Below are positions 26,160 through 35,548 of a stretch of DNA of 42,386 nucleotides, piece after piece (position 1 is the stretch's first letter; every line of letters starts with the position of its first letter). A program made the translations under genes and the position numbers. Location: assembly GCA_029007925.1 (NCBI GenBank), contig JAQXIT010000155.1:1-42386 (forward strand). The letters are read 5' to 3'. Origin of the DNA: Bacillota bacterium (GTDB taxonomy: Bacteria; Bacillota; Clostridia; Oscillospirales; Oscillospiraceae). The notes beneath the pieces were generated by a model. That model made no database searches, was not told the DNA's origin, and saw only the letters and a program-made list of their open reading frames with translations.

Positions 26160-27194
26160 ATGTCCAATTTCAAATTTTCCGTAGGCCCCTGGAACGTCCA
26201 TACCGGCGCCGATTCCTACGGCCCCGAGACCCGCAAGCCCATTGATCTGGAGACCAAATTCGCGAAATTTGCCGAGCTGGGCTTCTCCGCTGTCCAGTTC
26301 CACGATGACGACGCGGTTCCCAATATGAACAACATGACCACGGAGGAAATCAAGGAATATGCCCGGGGCGTGAAGAAGCTGCTGGACAAGTACGGCCTGA
26401 AGGCCGAATTCGTGGCACCCCGTCTGTGGATGGATCCCCATACCAAGGACGGCGGCTTTATGAGCACCAGCGCCGAGGATCGGGAGTACGCTCTGTGGCG
26501 GGCTTACCGCTCCGTGGACATCGCCAGGGAGCTGGGGACGGATATGCTGGTGCTGTGGCTGGCCCGGGAGGGCACCCTCTGCGCCGAGAGCAAGAATCCT
26601 ACCTGGGCAACCAGGCAGCTCATCGATGCCATCAACAAGATCCTGTCCTACGACGAGCACATCCGGGTCTGCATCGAGCCCAAGCCCAATGAGCCCATCG
26701 ACCGCTCCATCTGCGGCACCATGGGTCACGTCATGGCCGTTTCTGCCGCCACCATCGACCCCAAGCGGGTGGGCGGCAATCTGGAGTCCGCCCACGCGGT
26801 GCTGGCCGGGCTGGATCCCGCCAACGAAATCGGCTTCGCCATGGCCTTCGGCAAGCTGTTCACCGTCCATCTCAACGATCAGAACGGCATCCGCTACGAT
26901 CAGGACAAGTCCTTCGGCGTGGAGAATCTGCGCTCCGCCTTCAATCAGGTCAAGGTGCTGATGGAGAATCACTACGGCGAAAAGGGCGAATATGTGGGCC
27001 TCGACGTGAAGGCCATGCGCACCACCTCCGATGAGGACAGCTACGAGCATCTGAAAAACAGTCTGGCCATTTTCAAGGCGCTGGAGGAGAAAGCCGCCCG
27101 GTACGATTACGATTATGCCAACCGGCTCATCGCGGAGCGGAAATTCGAGCAGCTGGAAATGTACACCATGAACCTGATTATGGGCCTGGTGTAA
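26160..27194 (+). CDS. xylA: Xylose isomerase, short (class I / actinobacterial-like) type
   Basis: AVQFHDDDAVP, CIEPKPNEP, HLNDQNGIRYDQDKSFG, GLDVKAMRTT. Confidence 0.87.
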   Translation: MSNFKFSVGPWNVHTGADSYGPETRKPIDLETKFAKFAELGFSAVQFHDDDAVPNMNNMTTEEIKEYARGVKKLLDKYGLKAEFVAPRLWMDPHTKDGGFMSTSAEDREYALWRAYRSVDIARELGTDMLVLWLAREGTLCAESKNPTWATRQLIDAINKILSYDEHIRVCIEPKPNEPIDRSICGTMGHVMAVSAATIDPKRVGGNLESAHAVLAGLDPANEIGFAMAFGKLFTVHLNDQNGIRYDQDKSFGVENLRSAFNQVKVLMENHYGEKGEYVGLDVKAMRTTSDEDSYEHLKNSLAIFKALEEKAARYDYDYANRLIAERKFEQLEMYTMNLIMGLV

Positions 27195-27215
27195 CCGGAG
27201 GAAAAAAATTCCGGT
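27194..27215 (+). other. Intergenic hairpin
   Basis: ACCGGA-N10-TCCGGT directly after xylose isomerase stop. Confidence 0.4.
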
Positions 27216-27275
27216 GGCGCCGCGAAGCGTCATCGGATACAATGGAAGAAAAGCATGGGAAAAGGAGACGCTGCC

Positions 27276-29288
27276 ATGCAGGCGAAAAACAAAAGTGTCA
27301 TTTATTGGAAATGGGAGGATGAAACCCTCCGAAGCGATCTGCCGGGAAAGATCGACGACCTCTGCCGGCGGATGGATGTGGGCTCCGTGTTCATCGGCCT
27401 GCACTGGATCCGCCATCGGTTTACGGATCGGGAGGTGCAGGACGCGCTGACGCTGTGCTGCGAGGAATTCCATCGCCGGGGCGTGCGGGTCATCAGCGAG
27501 GCCTGCCCCCGCAATGAGGCCGCGTCCTTTTTTGACGATCATTCCGGCGAGACGGCGTACCTGACCACCGCCACGGAGATCCCGCTGGACGAAGAGGGCC
27601 GTGGCGAGGCGGCGGTCGGTACCCCCACCGTGCCCCACTATTGGCGGACGGCGGAGCATACCGGGCCCGCCATGCTCCGGGCGTTTCTGGTGGACAAGAC
27701 CGGCGAGCGCCGCTATGCCGCCGGAAGTGCCCGGGAAGCGGACGGCTGCGTGACCATTCTCCCGGAGGGGGAGACCACCCGGGTTCGCTTCGACGGCGGC
27801 GCCGGAGTTGCCAACCGGTGGGCGGTGGTGTTCGTGGGCATTCCCCAGCCCATCCCCGATCTGGCCAGCGACGCCTTCGGCGGTTTTTACACCGGCCTGG
27901 TGGAAACCGTAAAGCGTGCCGGCGCCGACGGCGTCATGTCTGACGAATGGGGCTATGACGTGGTCCTGAATATGGAGGATCAGGACGGCCGGAAAGAGCT
28001 GTACATGGAGCATCTGACCTATTCGGAGAATTTCGCCCGCCGGTATGCCCAGCTCTGCGGACGGACGCTGGAGGACGACCTGCTGCGGCTGTTCTATGTG
28101 GAGGACGGCCGCCGGGATCTCAGTATCCGCTGCGTCAACGCCTATCACGGAACCTTCCGGGACATCATGCGGCGCAATGACGAGATCATGTATGGCATTT
28201 GCAAGGAAATTCTGGGGCCGGATGCCTTCTACGGCGTGCATCCCACCTGGTGGGGCAACAATTACCTGCAGAATTTCGAGGGCTTCAAGAACGCCTTCTA
28301 CTGGTGGGAGGCCAAGCGGGACATCGCCCAGGTGGACGAGATCGTGATTATGCCCATCCGCACCGCGCTGGCTCACAAATGGGGCGGCGATACCTGGTAC
28401 AATATGTGGTACTCCATGGGTACCCGGGATATCAAAACCTATTACCGGGACACCTGGAACAACGTCCGCTTCGGCGGCAGAACCCACTACCTGGGCTACG
28501 AATGCCCCAACGAATCGGTGGTTCTGGAGCTGAAGCCGGCGGGACTGCTGGAAAGCATCGAGGAAATGGACGCCGAGGTGCGGCTGCTGGACGGAATCCA
28601 GAACGCCATGCCCGACTGCCGGGTGCTGGTGCTGTTCGGAATGCAGAACGCCCTGAACTGGCACTACGACGACCGGATCGGCCCGCCCTGGTACCCGAGG
28701 CACAAGGTGCTGACCGCCGTTCTCCAATGCGCGGACGTCCTGTTCCGGCGGACGCTGTGTGATCTGGTGCCTACCACCGAGATCGAAAACGGCAGCCTGA
28801 CGGTGGACGGCGGCAGGGCGCGCTACGGAACCCAGGAATACGACGCCGTGGTGCTGCTGGGCGCCGACAGTCTGTCGCCCGTCTGCTTCCCCTTCCTGCA
28901 GAGGCTGGACGGGAACCGGCTGATCGTGGCCGGCCCGGCGGAAGAATTCGAGGACGGACGTCCTCTGACGCCGGAATGCCAGTCGGTGCTGAACCGGGGT
29001 GTTCGGCTGCCGGAGGTGGACTGCCCGGAGCGGATCGGACAGATTCTGGCGGACTGGGGAATTGCCCAAAACCGTTGGGAAAACGGCTGCGTGCTGGCCG
29101 ACGGCTCCCTGATTTTCACTGCCGAGGGCGAAAAGCCCACCGGCAATCCCCTCAGCGTCCATGTCCGCCATGGAGATCTGACGGTGGATTTCGAGGGCGA
29201 GGATTTCCTGTTCCTCCATCATCGGGACGGCGGCTATACGCCCGTCTGCCCCGGAGGCGTCTGCCGGCTCAACGGCAAGACGGTCTGA
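27276..29288 (+). CDS. Uncharacterised ~670-aa protein, candidate glycoside hydrolase (paralogue B)
   Basis: Paralogous to 16719-18671 over its whole length (VIYWKWEDE, GADGVMSDEWGYDVVL, GVHPTWWG, FYWWEAKRDIAQVDEIVIMPIRTALAH, RFGGRTHYLGYECPNE, NGCVLADGSLIFTAEGEKPTGNPL); RBS AAAGGAG before ATG 27276. Confidence 0.85.
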   Translation: MQAKNKSVIYWKWEDETLRSDLPGKIDDLCRRMDVGSVFIGLHWIRHRFTDREVQDALTLCCEEFHRRGVRVISEACPRNEAASFFDDHSGETAYLTTATEIPLDEEGRGEAAVGTPTVPHYWRTAEHTGPAMLRAFLVDKTGERRYAAGSAREADGCVTILPEGETTRVRFDGGAGVANRWAVVFVGIPQPIPDLASDAFGGFYTGLVETVKRAGADGVMSDEWGYDVVLNMEDQDGRKELYMEHLTYSENFARRYAQLCGRTLEDDLLRLFYVEDGRRDLSIRCVNAYHGTFRDIMRRNDEIMYGICKEILGPDAFYGVHPTWWGNNYLQNFEGFKNAFYWWEAKRDIAQVDEIVIMPIRTALAHKWGGDTWYNMWYSMGTRDIKTYYRDTWNNVRFGGRTHYLGYECPNESVVLELKPAGLLESIEEMDAEVRLLDGIQNAMPDCRVLVLFGMQNALNWHYDDRIGPPWYPRHKVLTAVLQCADVLFRRTLCDLVPTTEIENGSLTVDGGRARYGTQEYDAVVLLGADSLSPVCFPFLQRLDGNRLIVAGPAEEFEDGRPLTPECQSVLNRGVRLPEVDCPERIGQILADWGIAQNRWENGCVLADGSLIFTAEGEKPTGNPLSVHVRHGDLTVDFEGEDFLFLHHRDGGYTPVCPGGVCRLNGKTV

Positions 29289-29345
29289 GGGAAAGCGGAA
29301 AAGCGTTCCCTCCCAATTACCGAAACGCAGGATCCTCCGGGATCC
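29287..29345 (+). other. Two consecutive intergenic hairpins upstream of SBP gene
   Basis: GAGGGAA-N12-TTCCCTC (29287-29312) and GGATCC-TCCG-GGATCC (29330-29345). Confidence 0.45.
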
Positions 29346-29377
29346 CGAAAATATACCGAAAGGGGCAATCAGACAGC

Positions 29378-31279
29378 ATGAAAAGACGAACCATCCGCAA
29401 GCTGCTGGCCGTGATTCTGGCCGTGGTTCTGGCTGTTCTTCCCATGGCGGGATGCTACGGCGGCAACCGGAACACGGACATCGACTGGACGGACTACGAC
29501 TATGACGCGCCTCCCCAGGTCAATACGGAGCGTGTCAAGCGCCTGGCCGGCGGCTACTGGCCCGCGCCTCCCGGCTTCGGCGGAAATCTGGCCGGCTCTC
29601 AGGTGGGCGATGTGGGCTACTATGTCTACGAGTCCATGTTCCTTGTGATCGTGGGTACGGATAAGATCATTCCCCGGCTGGCGGAGGAATGGGTGCATGA
29701 TGGCAATGTCACCACCGTCAAGCTGGTGCGGAACCGCTTCTGGAGCGACGGCACCAGGTTTACGGCCAAGGATCTGTACGCTTACTATATCATCAATATC
29801 ACCGACGCCGCCATCAACCGGCAGCTGGAGTCCATCCGTGTGGTGGACGATTACACGCTGGAATTTGTCTGGGTGGAGCCCATGGTGTCCGATACCCAGA
29901 AGATGCTGTATCTGGCGGAGGGCTGGCAGGCTTCCACGCCGTACCACATTTTCGGAGAATTTGTGGATCGGATTGAGGCCATCATGGCCCAGGCTCAGCC
30001 CTACACCGGCGAACGTGCCAAGCATACCGCCTTCGGCCTGACCTTCACCAAGGAACAGAAGGCCGAGCTGAAAACCATTTTCAACGACTACAAGAACGTG
30101 GATCTGGAGACTCCCGTCGGAACCGGCCCCTACATGGTGGAAAAGGCCACCAATGTGCAGGTCAATCTGGTGGCGAATCCCTATTTCCCCGACGCCGACA
30201 AGCTGGAGTTCCAGAAGCTGGAGATGCAGAACGTGTCGGACTACAATTCTCTGCTGTGCAGCGGCGGAACGGATACCTTCATCGGCACGCTGTCCTATGA
30301 TATGTCCGTGAACATTCTGGAGCAGAGCGGCAGCATGGTCATGTACCCGCTGCTGGAGCAGAAGTGCATCGGCCTGATCTTCAACACCAACAGCAAGCCG
30401 CTGGACGACGTGCGGGTTCGCAAGGCTCTCAACGAGCTGGTGGATCGCAAGACCATTCGGGAGACGGCCAACTACTGGGCGGTGGAGAATGACGTGGCCA
30501 CCACCGGCATGGTGCCGTCCTCCATGGAGAAGTACATCGATGCGGATGTGCTGGCCAAATTTGACCATTACACCGGCAGTGCCGAGAAGGCCGCCCAAAT
30601 GATGGAGGATGCCGGCTGGACCCGGAATGCCGAAGGCAAGTGGCAGGATGCCGGCGGAAAGACCTATAAGCTGGTCATCGCCGCCAACGCGGGCTGGGGT
30701 GCCCAGGGCATCACCGCCGCCACCGAAATCGCCCGTCAGCTTACGGAGTTCGGCATCGAAACCGAAGCCAAGGCCGCCGAGGCCACCGTCGTGGTGTCCA
30801 ACATGAAGGAAGGCCTCTACGACATGATGATCGATTATGTGGATATGACCTACAGCATCTCCGATCCTTACAAGGCTCTGAGCAACTACTACGGCGACAC
30901 CACCGAGAAGGCCGGTATCAAGGTCAACGAAACGCCGCTGATCCTGAAGGACTACGACGGCCGGGAGATCAATATGAAGGAAGCTGTGGATTCCCTGCTG
31001 TACATCAACAATGAGGCCGAGTACCGGGATCTGGTGGGGCGCATCGCCTGGGCGACCAACGACAACGCCATCGCCATCAACCTGTATCAGAACGTCATGT
31101 GCGTATGGGAGAACGCCGCCACCTCCAAGGGACTGCCCATGGAGGAGCTGTTCAGCGAGTATAACCGCATGATGCCTCTGCCCCGCAGCGAGGAGGAGTA
31201 TGAGGAAATCGCGGTGCTGAACCGTGCCTACGCGCCCTTCGCGGAGGTCTACGTCCGCAACAAGATCAAGCCCAGATAA
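29378..31279 (+). CDS. ABC transporter substrate-binding lipoprotein, family 5 (Dpp/Opp type)
   Basis: Lipobox PMAGC; SBP_bac_5 features (LVRNRFWSDGTRFTAKDLYAYY, VGTGPYMVEK, VRVRKALNELVDRKTI). Confidence 0.9.
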   Translation: MKRRTIRKLLAVILAVVLAVLPMAGCYGGNRNTDIDWTDYDYDAPPQVNTERVKRLAGGYWPAPPGFGGNLAGSQVGDVGYYVYESMFLVIVGTDKIIPRLAEEWVHDGNVTTVKLVRNRFWSDGTRFTAKDLYAYYIINITDAAINRQLESIRVVDDYTLEFVWVEPMVSDTQKMLYLAEGWQASTPYHIFGEFVDRIEAIMAQAQPYTGERAKHTAFGLTFTKEQKAELKTIFNDYKNVDLETPVGTGPYMVEKATNVQVNLVANPYFPDADKLEFQKLEMQNVSDYNSLLCSGGTDTFIGTLSYDMSVNILEQSGSMVMYPLLEQKCIGLIFNTNSKPLDDVRVRKALNELVDRKTIRETANYWAVENDVATTGMVPSSMEKYIDADVLAKFDHYTGSAEKAAQMMEDAGWTRNAEGKWQDAGGKTYKLVIAANAGWGAQGITAATEIARQLTEFGIETEAKAAEATVVVSNMKEGLYDMMIDYVDMTYSISDPYKALSNYYGDTTEKAGIKVNETPLILKDYDGREINMKEAVDSLLYINNEAEYRDLVGRIAWATNDNAIAINLYQNVMCVWENAATSKGLPMEELFSEYNRMMPLPRSEEEYEEIAVLNRAYAPFAEVYVRNKIKPR

Positions 31280-31293
31280 GTCCCTTTCCGGCG

Positions 31294-31318
31294 CCCCGGC
31301 GGAATGGCTCCGCCGGGG
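31294..31318 (+). other. Intergenic GC-rich stem-loop after SBP gene
   Basis: Perfect 10-bp stem CCCCGGCGGA-ATGGC-TCCGCCGGGG, no T run. Confidence 0.6.
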
Positions 31319-31350
31319 ACGTCCGGTTCCCGAAAACCAAAGGCGGGTGA

Positions 31351-32352
31351 ATGAATATGTCGATCAAATACTTGGCAAAGCGCCTGGGAAACGCGCTCCT
31401 GACGCTGATTGCCGTAACCTTTGTGATTTTCTGCGTCCTGCGGATGATGCCCGGAGACATTCTGGAGCCAAAGGCCCGGGAAGAAGCGGGCCGTATGGGA
31501 ATCACCTATGAGGAGGCCTATGATATCGTAGCCTCCCGATACAATTACAATCCCCACGAGCCGATCCTGCAGCAGTTTACCCGCTACGTCAAGTGCCTGC
31601 TTCGGGGAGAACTGGGAACCTCCATGACCAATCCCAAAAACACGGTGGTGAGCATCCTGTCGGTGGCGCTGCCCTGGACCATCTTCGTGGTTTCCATTTC
31701 GCTGGTGCTGAGCTTTGTCATCGGCGTCCAGCTTGGCGCGGTGATGGCCATCAAAAAGAAGGGATTCATCAACAACATCATTACCTTCTATGTGACCATC
31801 GTATCCACCGTACCCAACTACATTGTGGCGATACTGCTGTCCATCGTGTTCGTGTATCAGTTGGGCTGGTTTCCCAAATCGGGCGTTTACAGCATTGACG
31901 TGACTCCGGGCTTCAATCTGCCCTTCCTGCTCAGCGCCCTGCACCACGCGGTGCTGCCGATTTTTACTTATGTCATTACCTCCACCGGTGGGTGGATTCT
32001 GAATATGAAGGGCAGCTCCATCCATACGCTGGGCAGCGACTATGTGTTTGCCGCCCGGGCCAGAGGTCTGCCGGACAGCATCATCATGCGCCGGTATATG
32101 AAGCGCAACGCCATGATCCCCCTGGTGACCACGCTGGCCATGTGCTTCGGCGGTATGATTGGCGGCGCGACGCTGATCGAGGGCCAGTTCCAGTACCTCG
32201 GCATGGGTTCCTACCTTGCCAAAGCCCAGGGCGAACGGGACTACATCCTCTATCAGGGATTGCTGCTGTGCGTATCCTTCTCGGTCATCGTCGCCAATCT
32301 AATCGCGGATCTGCTGTACAGCAAGCTGGATCCCAGAATACGATTGGAGTAA
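31351..32352 (+). CDS. ABC transporter permease (DppB/OppB-like)
   Basis: KRLGNALLTLIAVTFVIFCVLRMMPGD; ARARGLPDSIIMRRYMKRNAMIPL EAA loop. Confidence 0.93.
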   Translation: MNMSIKYLAKRLGNALLTLIAVTFVIFCVLRMMPGDILEPKAREEAGRMGITYEEAYDIVASRYNYNPHEPILQQFTRYVKCLLRGELGTSMTNPKNTVVSILSVALPWTIFVVSISLVLSFVIGVQLGAVMAIKKKGFINNIITFYVTIVSTVPNYIVAILLSIVFVYQLGWFPKSGVYSIDVTPGFNLPFLLSALHHAVLPIFTYVITSTGGWILNMKGSSIHTLGSDYVFAARARGLPDSIIMRRYMKRNAMIPLVTTLAMCFGGMIGGATLIEGQFQYLGMGSYLAKAQGERDYILYQGLLLCVSFSVIVANLIADLLYSKLDPRIRLE

Positions 32353-32356
32353 GCCT

Positions 32357-33226
32357 ATGGGAAAGAGATTTGTGAAATCGGTCCGGGACTTTTTCAAGGT
32401 CATTTTCCGGAACCGTCAGGCCACCGTTGGCCTGTTCATTCTGGCATTTTTCATTCTGATGGCCACCGTGGGCACGGCGGTGACGCCGCTGGATATGACG
32501 GTGGACTTTGCCAACCGGTTCCAGATGCCCTCGGCACAGCACTGGCTGGGCACCGATTATCTGGGACGGGACATTCTGGCCCAGACCATCCACGGTTCCC
32601 GGGACGTGCTGACACTGGGCGCGGTGTGCGCCCTGATGGCGCTGGCGCTGGGCATTGCCGTAGGCGCCGCCGGAGCCTTTATCGGCGGCTGGGTGGATAC
32701 GGCGCTGAATTTTGTCACCAATATCTTCCTTACCATTCCTTCCTTCCCCCTCATGCTGATTCTGGCGGTGGCCTTCAACGTCCAGAATATCTGGGCGGCG
32801 GGCTTCATTCTGGCGGTGGTGTCCTGGGGCGGCGTGGCCCGGGTGGTGCGGGGGCAGATTCTGTCCCTGAAGCACGCGGAGTATATCACAGCCTGCCGGA
32901 TTATGGGTCTGAAAACCTGGTACATCATCCTCCGGGAGATCCTGCCCAACATGGTCTCTTTGCTGGCGGTGCAGTTCATCGGATTGTTTCAGGGCGGAAT
33001 CGCCTCCAGTATGGGCCTGATGATGCTGGGCGCCCTGACCTACCGCCCCACCAACTGGGGCGTCATGCTCAATCTGGCGCTTCAGAATACGGGCATCGCC
33101 TACAATCCCAAGGGACTGATCTATTTCTTCACGCCCATTGTGTGTCTGGCGCTGCTGCAGCTGGGGTGCATCTTCTTCAGCAGCGGTCTGGATGAGGCGC
33201 TGAATCCCAGACTGCGCACCGAATAA
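32357..33226 (+). CDS. ABC transporter permease (DppC/OppC-like)
   Basis: HWLGTDYLGRDILAQTIHGSRDVL; EYITACRIMGLKTWYIILREILPNM. Confidence 0.94.
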   Translation: MGKRFVKSVRDFFKVIFRNRQATVGLFILAFFILMATVGTAVTPLDMTVDFANRFQMPSAQHWLGTDYLGRDILAQTIHGSRDVLTLGAVCALMALALGIAVGAAGAFIGGWVDTALNFVTNIFLTIPSFPLMLILAVAFNVQNIWAAGFILAVVSWGGVARVVRGQILSLKHAEYITACRIMGLKTWYIILREILPNMVSLLAVQFIGLFQGGIASSMGLMMLGALTYRPTNWGVMLNLALQNTGIAYNPKGLIYFFTPIVCLALLQLGCIFFSSGLDEALNPRLRTE

Positions 33227-33246
33227 CAGAAAGGCGGAACATTCCC

Positions 33247-34242
33247 ATGACAAACAATATTGTGGAAGTCCGGGACATGACCGTGGAGTTCCGAAAGCCC
33301 AGAGGCGCCCTGCTGGCCGTCAATCATGTGGATTTCGATGTCCGGGAGGGCTGCGTCACGGCGCTGGTGGGCGAAAGCGGCAGCGGCAAGAGCACGCTGG
33401 CCTTCACCATGCTGAACATCGTCAACACCACCGGCAGGATTCTGTCCGGTGAGGTGCTGTACGGCGGCCGGAATATTCTGGAGCTGAGCACGGAGGAGCT
33501 GAACGCCTACAAGTGGAAGGAAGTTTCCATGATCTTCCAGTCCGCCCAGAGCGCCCTGAATCCGCTGATGACCATTCAGGAGCATTTCTGGGAGACCTAT
33601 CATGTCCATGAGCCCCACGCTAAAGAGGAGGACGTGATTCCCCGGTTCCGGCAGCTTCTGGAGGACGTTCGGCTGGATCCCGACCGGGTGCTGAAGCTGT
33701 ATCCCCATGAGCTGTCCGGCGGCATGAAGCAGCGGGTGATGATCGCCTTCGCCATGCTGCTGGAGCCCAAGTTCCTCATTCTGGACGAGCCCACCACGGC
33801 GCTGGACGTGATTACCCAGGACTATATTTTCTCCATTCTGGATCGGATCCATCAGGAAACCGGCGTGTCCATGCTGCTGTTGACCCACGATATCGGCGTG
33901 GTGGCCAAGGTGGCCGACCGTATCGCGGTGATGTACGCCGGCCGGATCGTGGAGATGGGGGACATTTTCGAGGTGTTCCGCAGTACCGCCCATCCCTACG
34001 CCCACGCCCTGATTACCACGGCGCCCTCTCTTCTGGACCGGGACGAGGACAAGGAACCCATTCCGGGGACGCCGCCGGATCTGATCGATCTGCCGGCAGG
34101 CTGCGCCTTCCATCCCCGCTGTCCCTATGCCACGGAGCTGTGCCGCAGGGAGGTGCCGGTGCTGCGCACCGTTGGCGAGGATCATCAGGCCGCCTGCCAT
34201 CATATGGAAACCTTCCGAAAGGAGGCGGGCATTCATGGATGA
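33247..34242 (+). CDS. ABC transporter ATP-binding protein (DppD/OppD-like)
   Basis: GESGSGKST Walker A, LSGGMKQRV signature, LILDEPTTALD Walker B, C-terminal CAFHPRCPYATELC. Confidence 0.96.
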   Translation: MTNNIVEVRDMTVEFRKPRGALLAVNHVDFDVREGCVTALVGESGSGKSTLAFTMLNIVNTTGRILSGEVLYGGRNILELSTEELNAYKWKEVSMIFQSAQSALNPLMTIQEHFWETYHVHEPHAKEEDVIPRFRQLLEDVRLDPDRVLKLYPHELSGGMKQRVMIAFAMLLEPKFLILDEPTTALDVITQDYIFSILDRIHQETGVSMLLLTHDIGVVAKVADRIAVMYAGRIVEMGDIFEVFRSTAHPYAHALITTAPSLLDRDEDKEPIPGTPPDLIDLPAGCAFHPRCPYATELCRREVPVLRTVGEDHQAACHHMETFRKEAGIHG

Positions 34243-35263
34243 AAAGACACCCCTGATCTCCCTGCAGCATATGGATCTGTACTATGAAACCAAGCGGGGA
34301 CTGTTCAAACCGCCGCTGCGGGTTGGCGCCGCGCTGGATATCAATCTGGATATCCGAAAGGGAGAGGTGCTGGCCATCGTGGGCGAGAGCGGCTGCGGAA
34401 AAACCACCCTCGGAAATGTGATTATCGGAATGCTGAAGCCCACCTCCGGCAAGCTCCTGTACAACGGACAGGACGTGTACGGCATGGGCAGAGCCGCCTT
34501 CCGGGAGTACCGCAGCAGCGTCCAGCTGGTGCAGCAGGATTCCTACGCGGCATTGAACCCGGTGAAAACCCTGCGCCATTCCCTCTGCGGGCCGGTTCTG
34601 CACAAGAAACTGGCCAAAAACGGCGCGGAAGCGCTGGAGCAGGTGTACGAAGCCCTGGATATGGTGGGCATCAACCACGAGGAGCTGGACAAATATCCCC
34701 ATGAGCTGTCCGGCGGCCAGCGTCAGAGAATCCTGATGGCACGGGCAATTCTGATGCGTCCCAAGCTCATCGTGGCGGACGAGCCGGTGTCCATGATCGA
34801 CGTGTCTCTGCGGATTTCCATTCTGAATCTGATGTCCAAGCTCAACAAGACCCTGGGCATTGCCTTTGTATACATCACCCATGATTTCGGCACCGCCCGC
34901 TACATCGCCCGGGAGGGCAGCATCGCCATCATGTATCTGGGTAAGATGGTGGAGTACGGCAACGTCCGGGAGGTGCTGGAGCATCCGGCTCACCCCTATC
35001 TGCAGGCGCTGCTCACCGCGGTGCCGGTTCCCGATCCCTTCATCGCCAAACGGAAGCGGGAGCTGCCCCTGAAGAGCATCGATATGCCCAGCGTGGCGGC
35101 GCCGCCCACGGGCTGCCGGTTCCATCCCCGCTGCCCCTATGCCGAGGAGCGCTGCTCCCGGGAGGAGCCGGAGCTGCTGCCCTGCGATAATGGTGCCTGC
35201 GCCTGCCATCTGACCTCCCGGCTTCCCCAGTGGTCGCTGCGGAAGGACAAGCTGGGACGGTAG
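34235..35263 (+). CDS. ABC transporter ATP-binding protein (DppF/OppF-like)
   Basis: GESGCGKTT Walker A, LSGGQRQRI signature, IVADEPVSMID Walker B, CRFHPRCPYAEERC; start overlaps dppD-like stop. Confidence 0.95.
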   Translation: MDEKTPLISLQHMDLYYETKRGLFKPPLRVGAALDINLDIRKGEVLAIVGESGCGKTTLGNVIIGMLKPTSGKLLYNGQDVYGMGRAAFREYRSSVQLVQQDSYAALNPVKTLRHSLCGPVLHKKLAKNGAEALEQVYEALDMVGINHEELDKYPHELSGGQRQRILMARAILMRPKLIVADEPVSMIDVSLRISILNLMSKLNKTLGIAFVYITHDFGTARYIAREGSIAIMYLGKMVEYGNVREVLEHPAHPYLQALLTAVPVPDPFIAKRKRELPLKSIDMPSVAAPPTGCRFHPRCPYAEERCSREEPELLPCDNGACACHLTSRLPQWSLRKDKLGR

Positions 35264-35278
35264 AGAGGAGTGCATACC

Positions 35279-35548
35279 ATGTCCGAATACCGCGTTTCCC
35301 TCTACAAGGGCTGCATGGTTACGGTTCTTGTATTGCTGCTGCTGACCGTATTTTGCCTTGTCAACGGAGAGCCGGGCTCCGCGCCCTTCTGGCTGTGCAT
35401 CTTTTCCTTAGTGGTGGATGTACCTTTTCTCGGCTTCCTGCTGTTCCAACTGATCCGGGACTGCCGAAAGATCCGCAGACCGGAGCAAAGCAAAGATCCG
35501 TCCCCGGCGCGGGACTGCAATCAAACAAAAGGAGGAAACCCAACATGA
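35279..35548 (+). CDS. Small hypothetical two-TM membrane protein
   Basis: MSEYRVSLYKGCMVTVLVLLLLTVFCLV...FWLCIFSLVVDVPFLGFLLFQLI; RBS-like GAGAGGAG upstream; 4-bp overlap with next gene. Confidence 0.65.
   Translation: MSEYRVSLYKGCMVTVLVLLLLTVFCLVNGEPGSAPFWLCIFSLVVDVPFLGFLLFQLIRDCRKIRRPEQSKDPSPARDCNQTKGGNPT

Noticed and set aside
27230-27250. ATACAATGG -10-like element upstream of paralogue B
   Set aside because: No convincing -35 at 16-18 bp; the gene is probably within the operon transcript
26154-29222. 1022-aa minus-strand ORF
   Set aside because: Lies antisense to xylose isomerase and paralogue B; composition (Gly/His/Gln/Val-rich, low complexity) and lack of motifs are typical of shadow ORFs opposite high-GC genes
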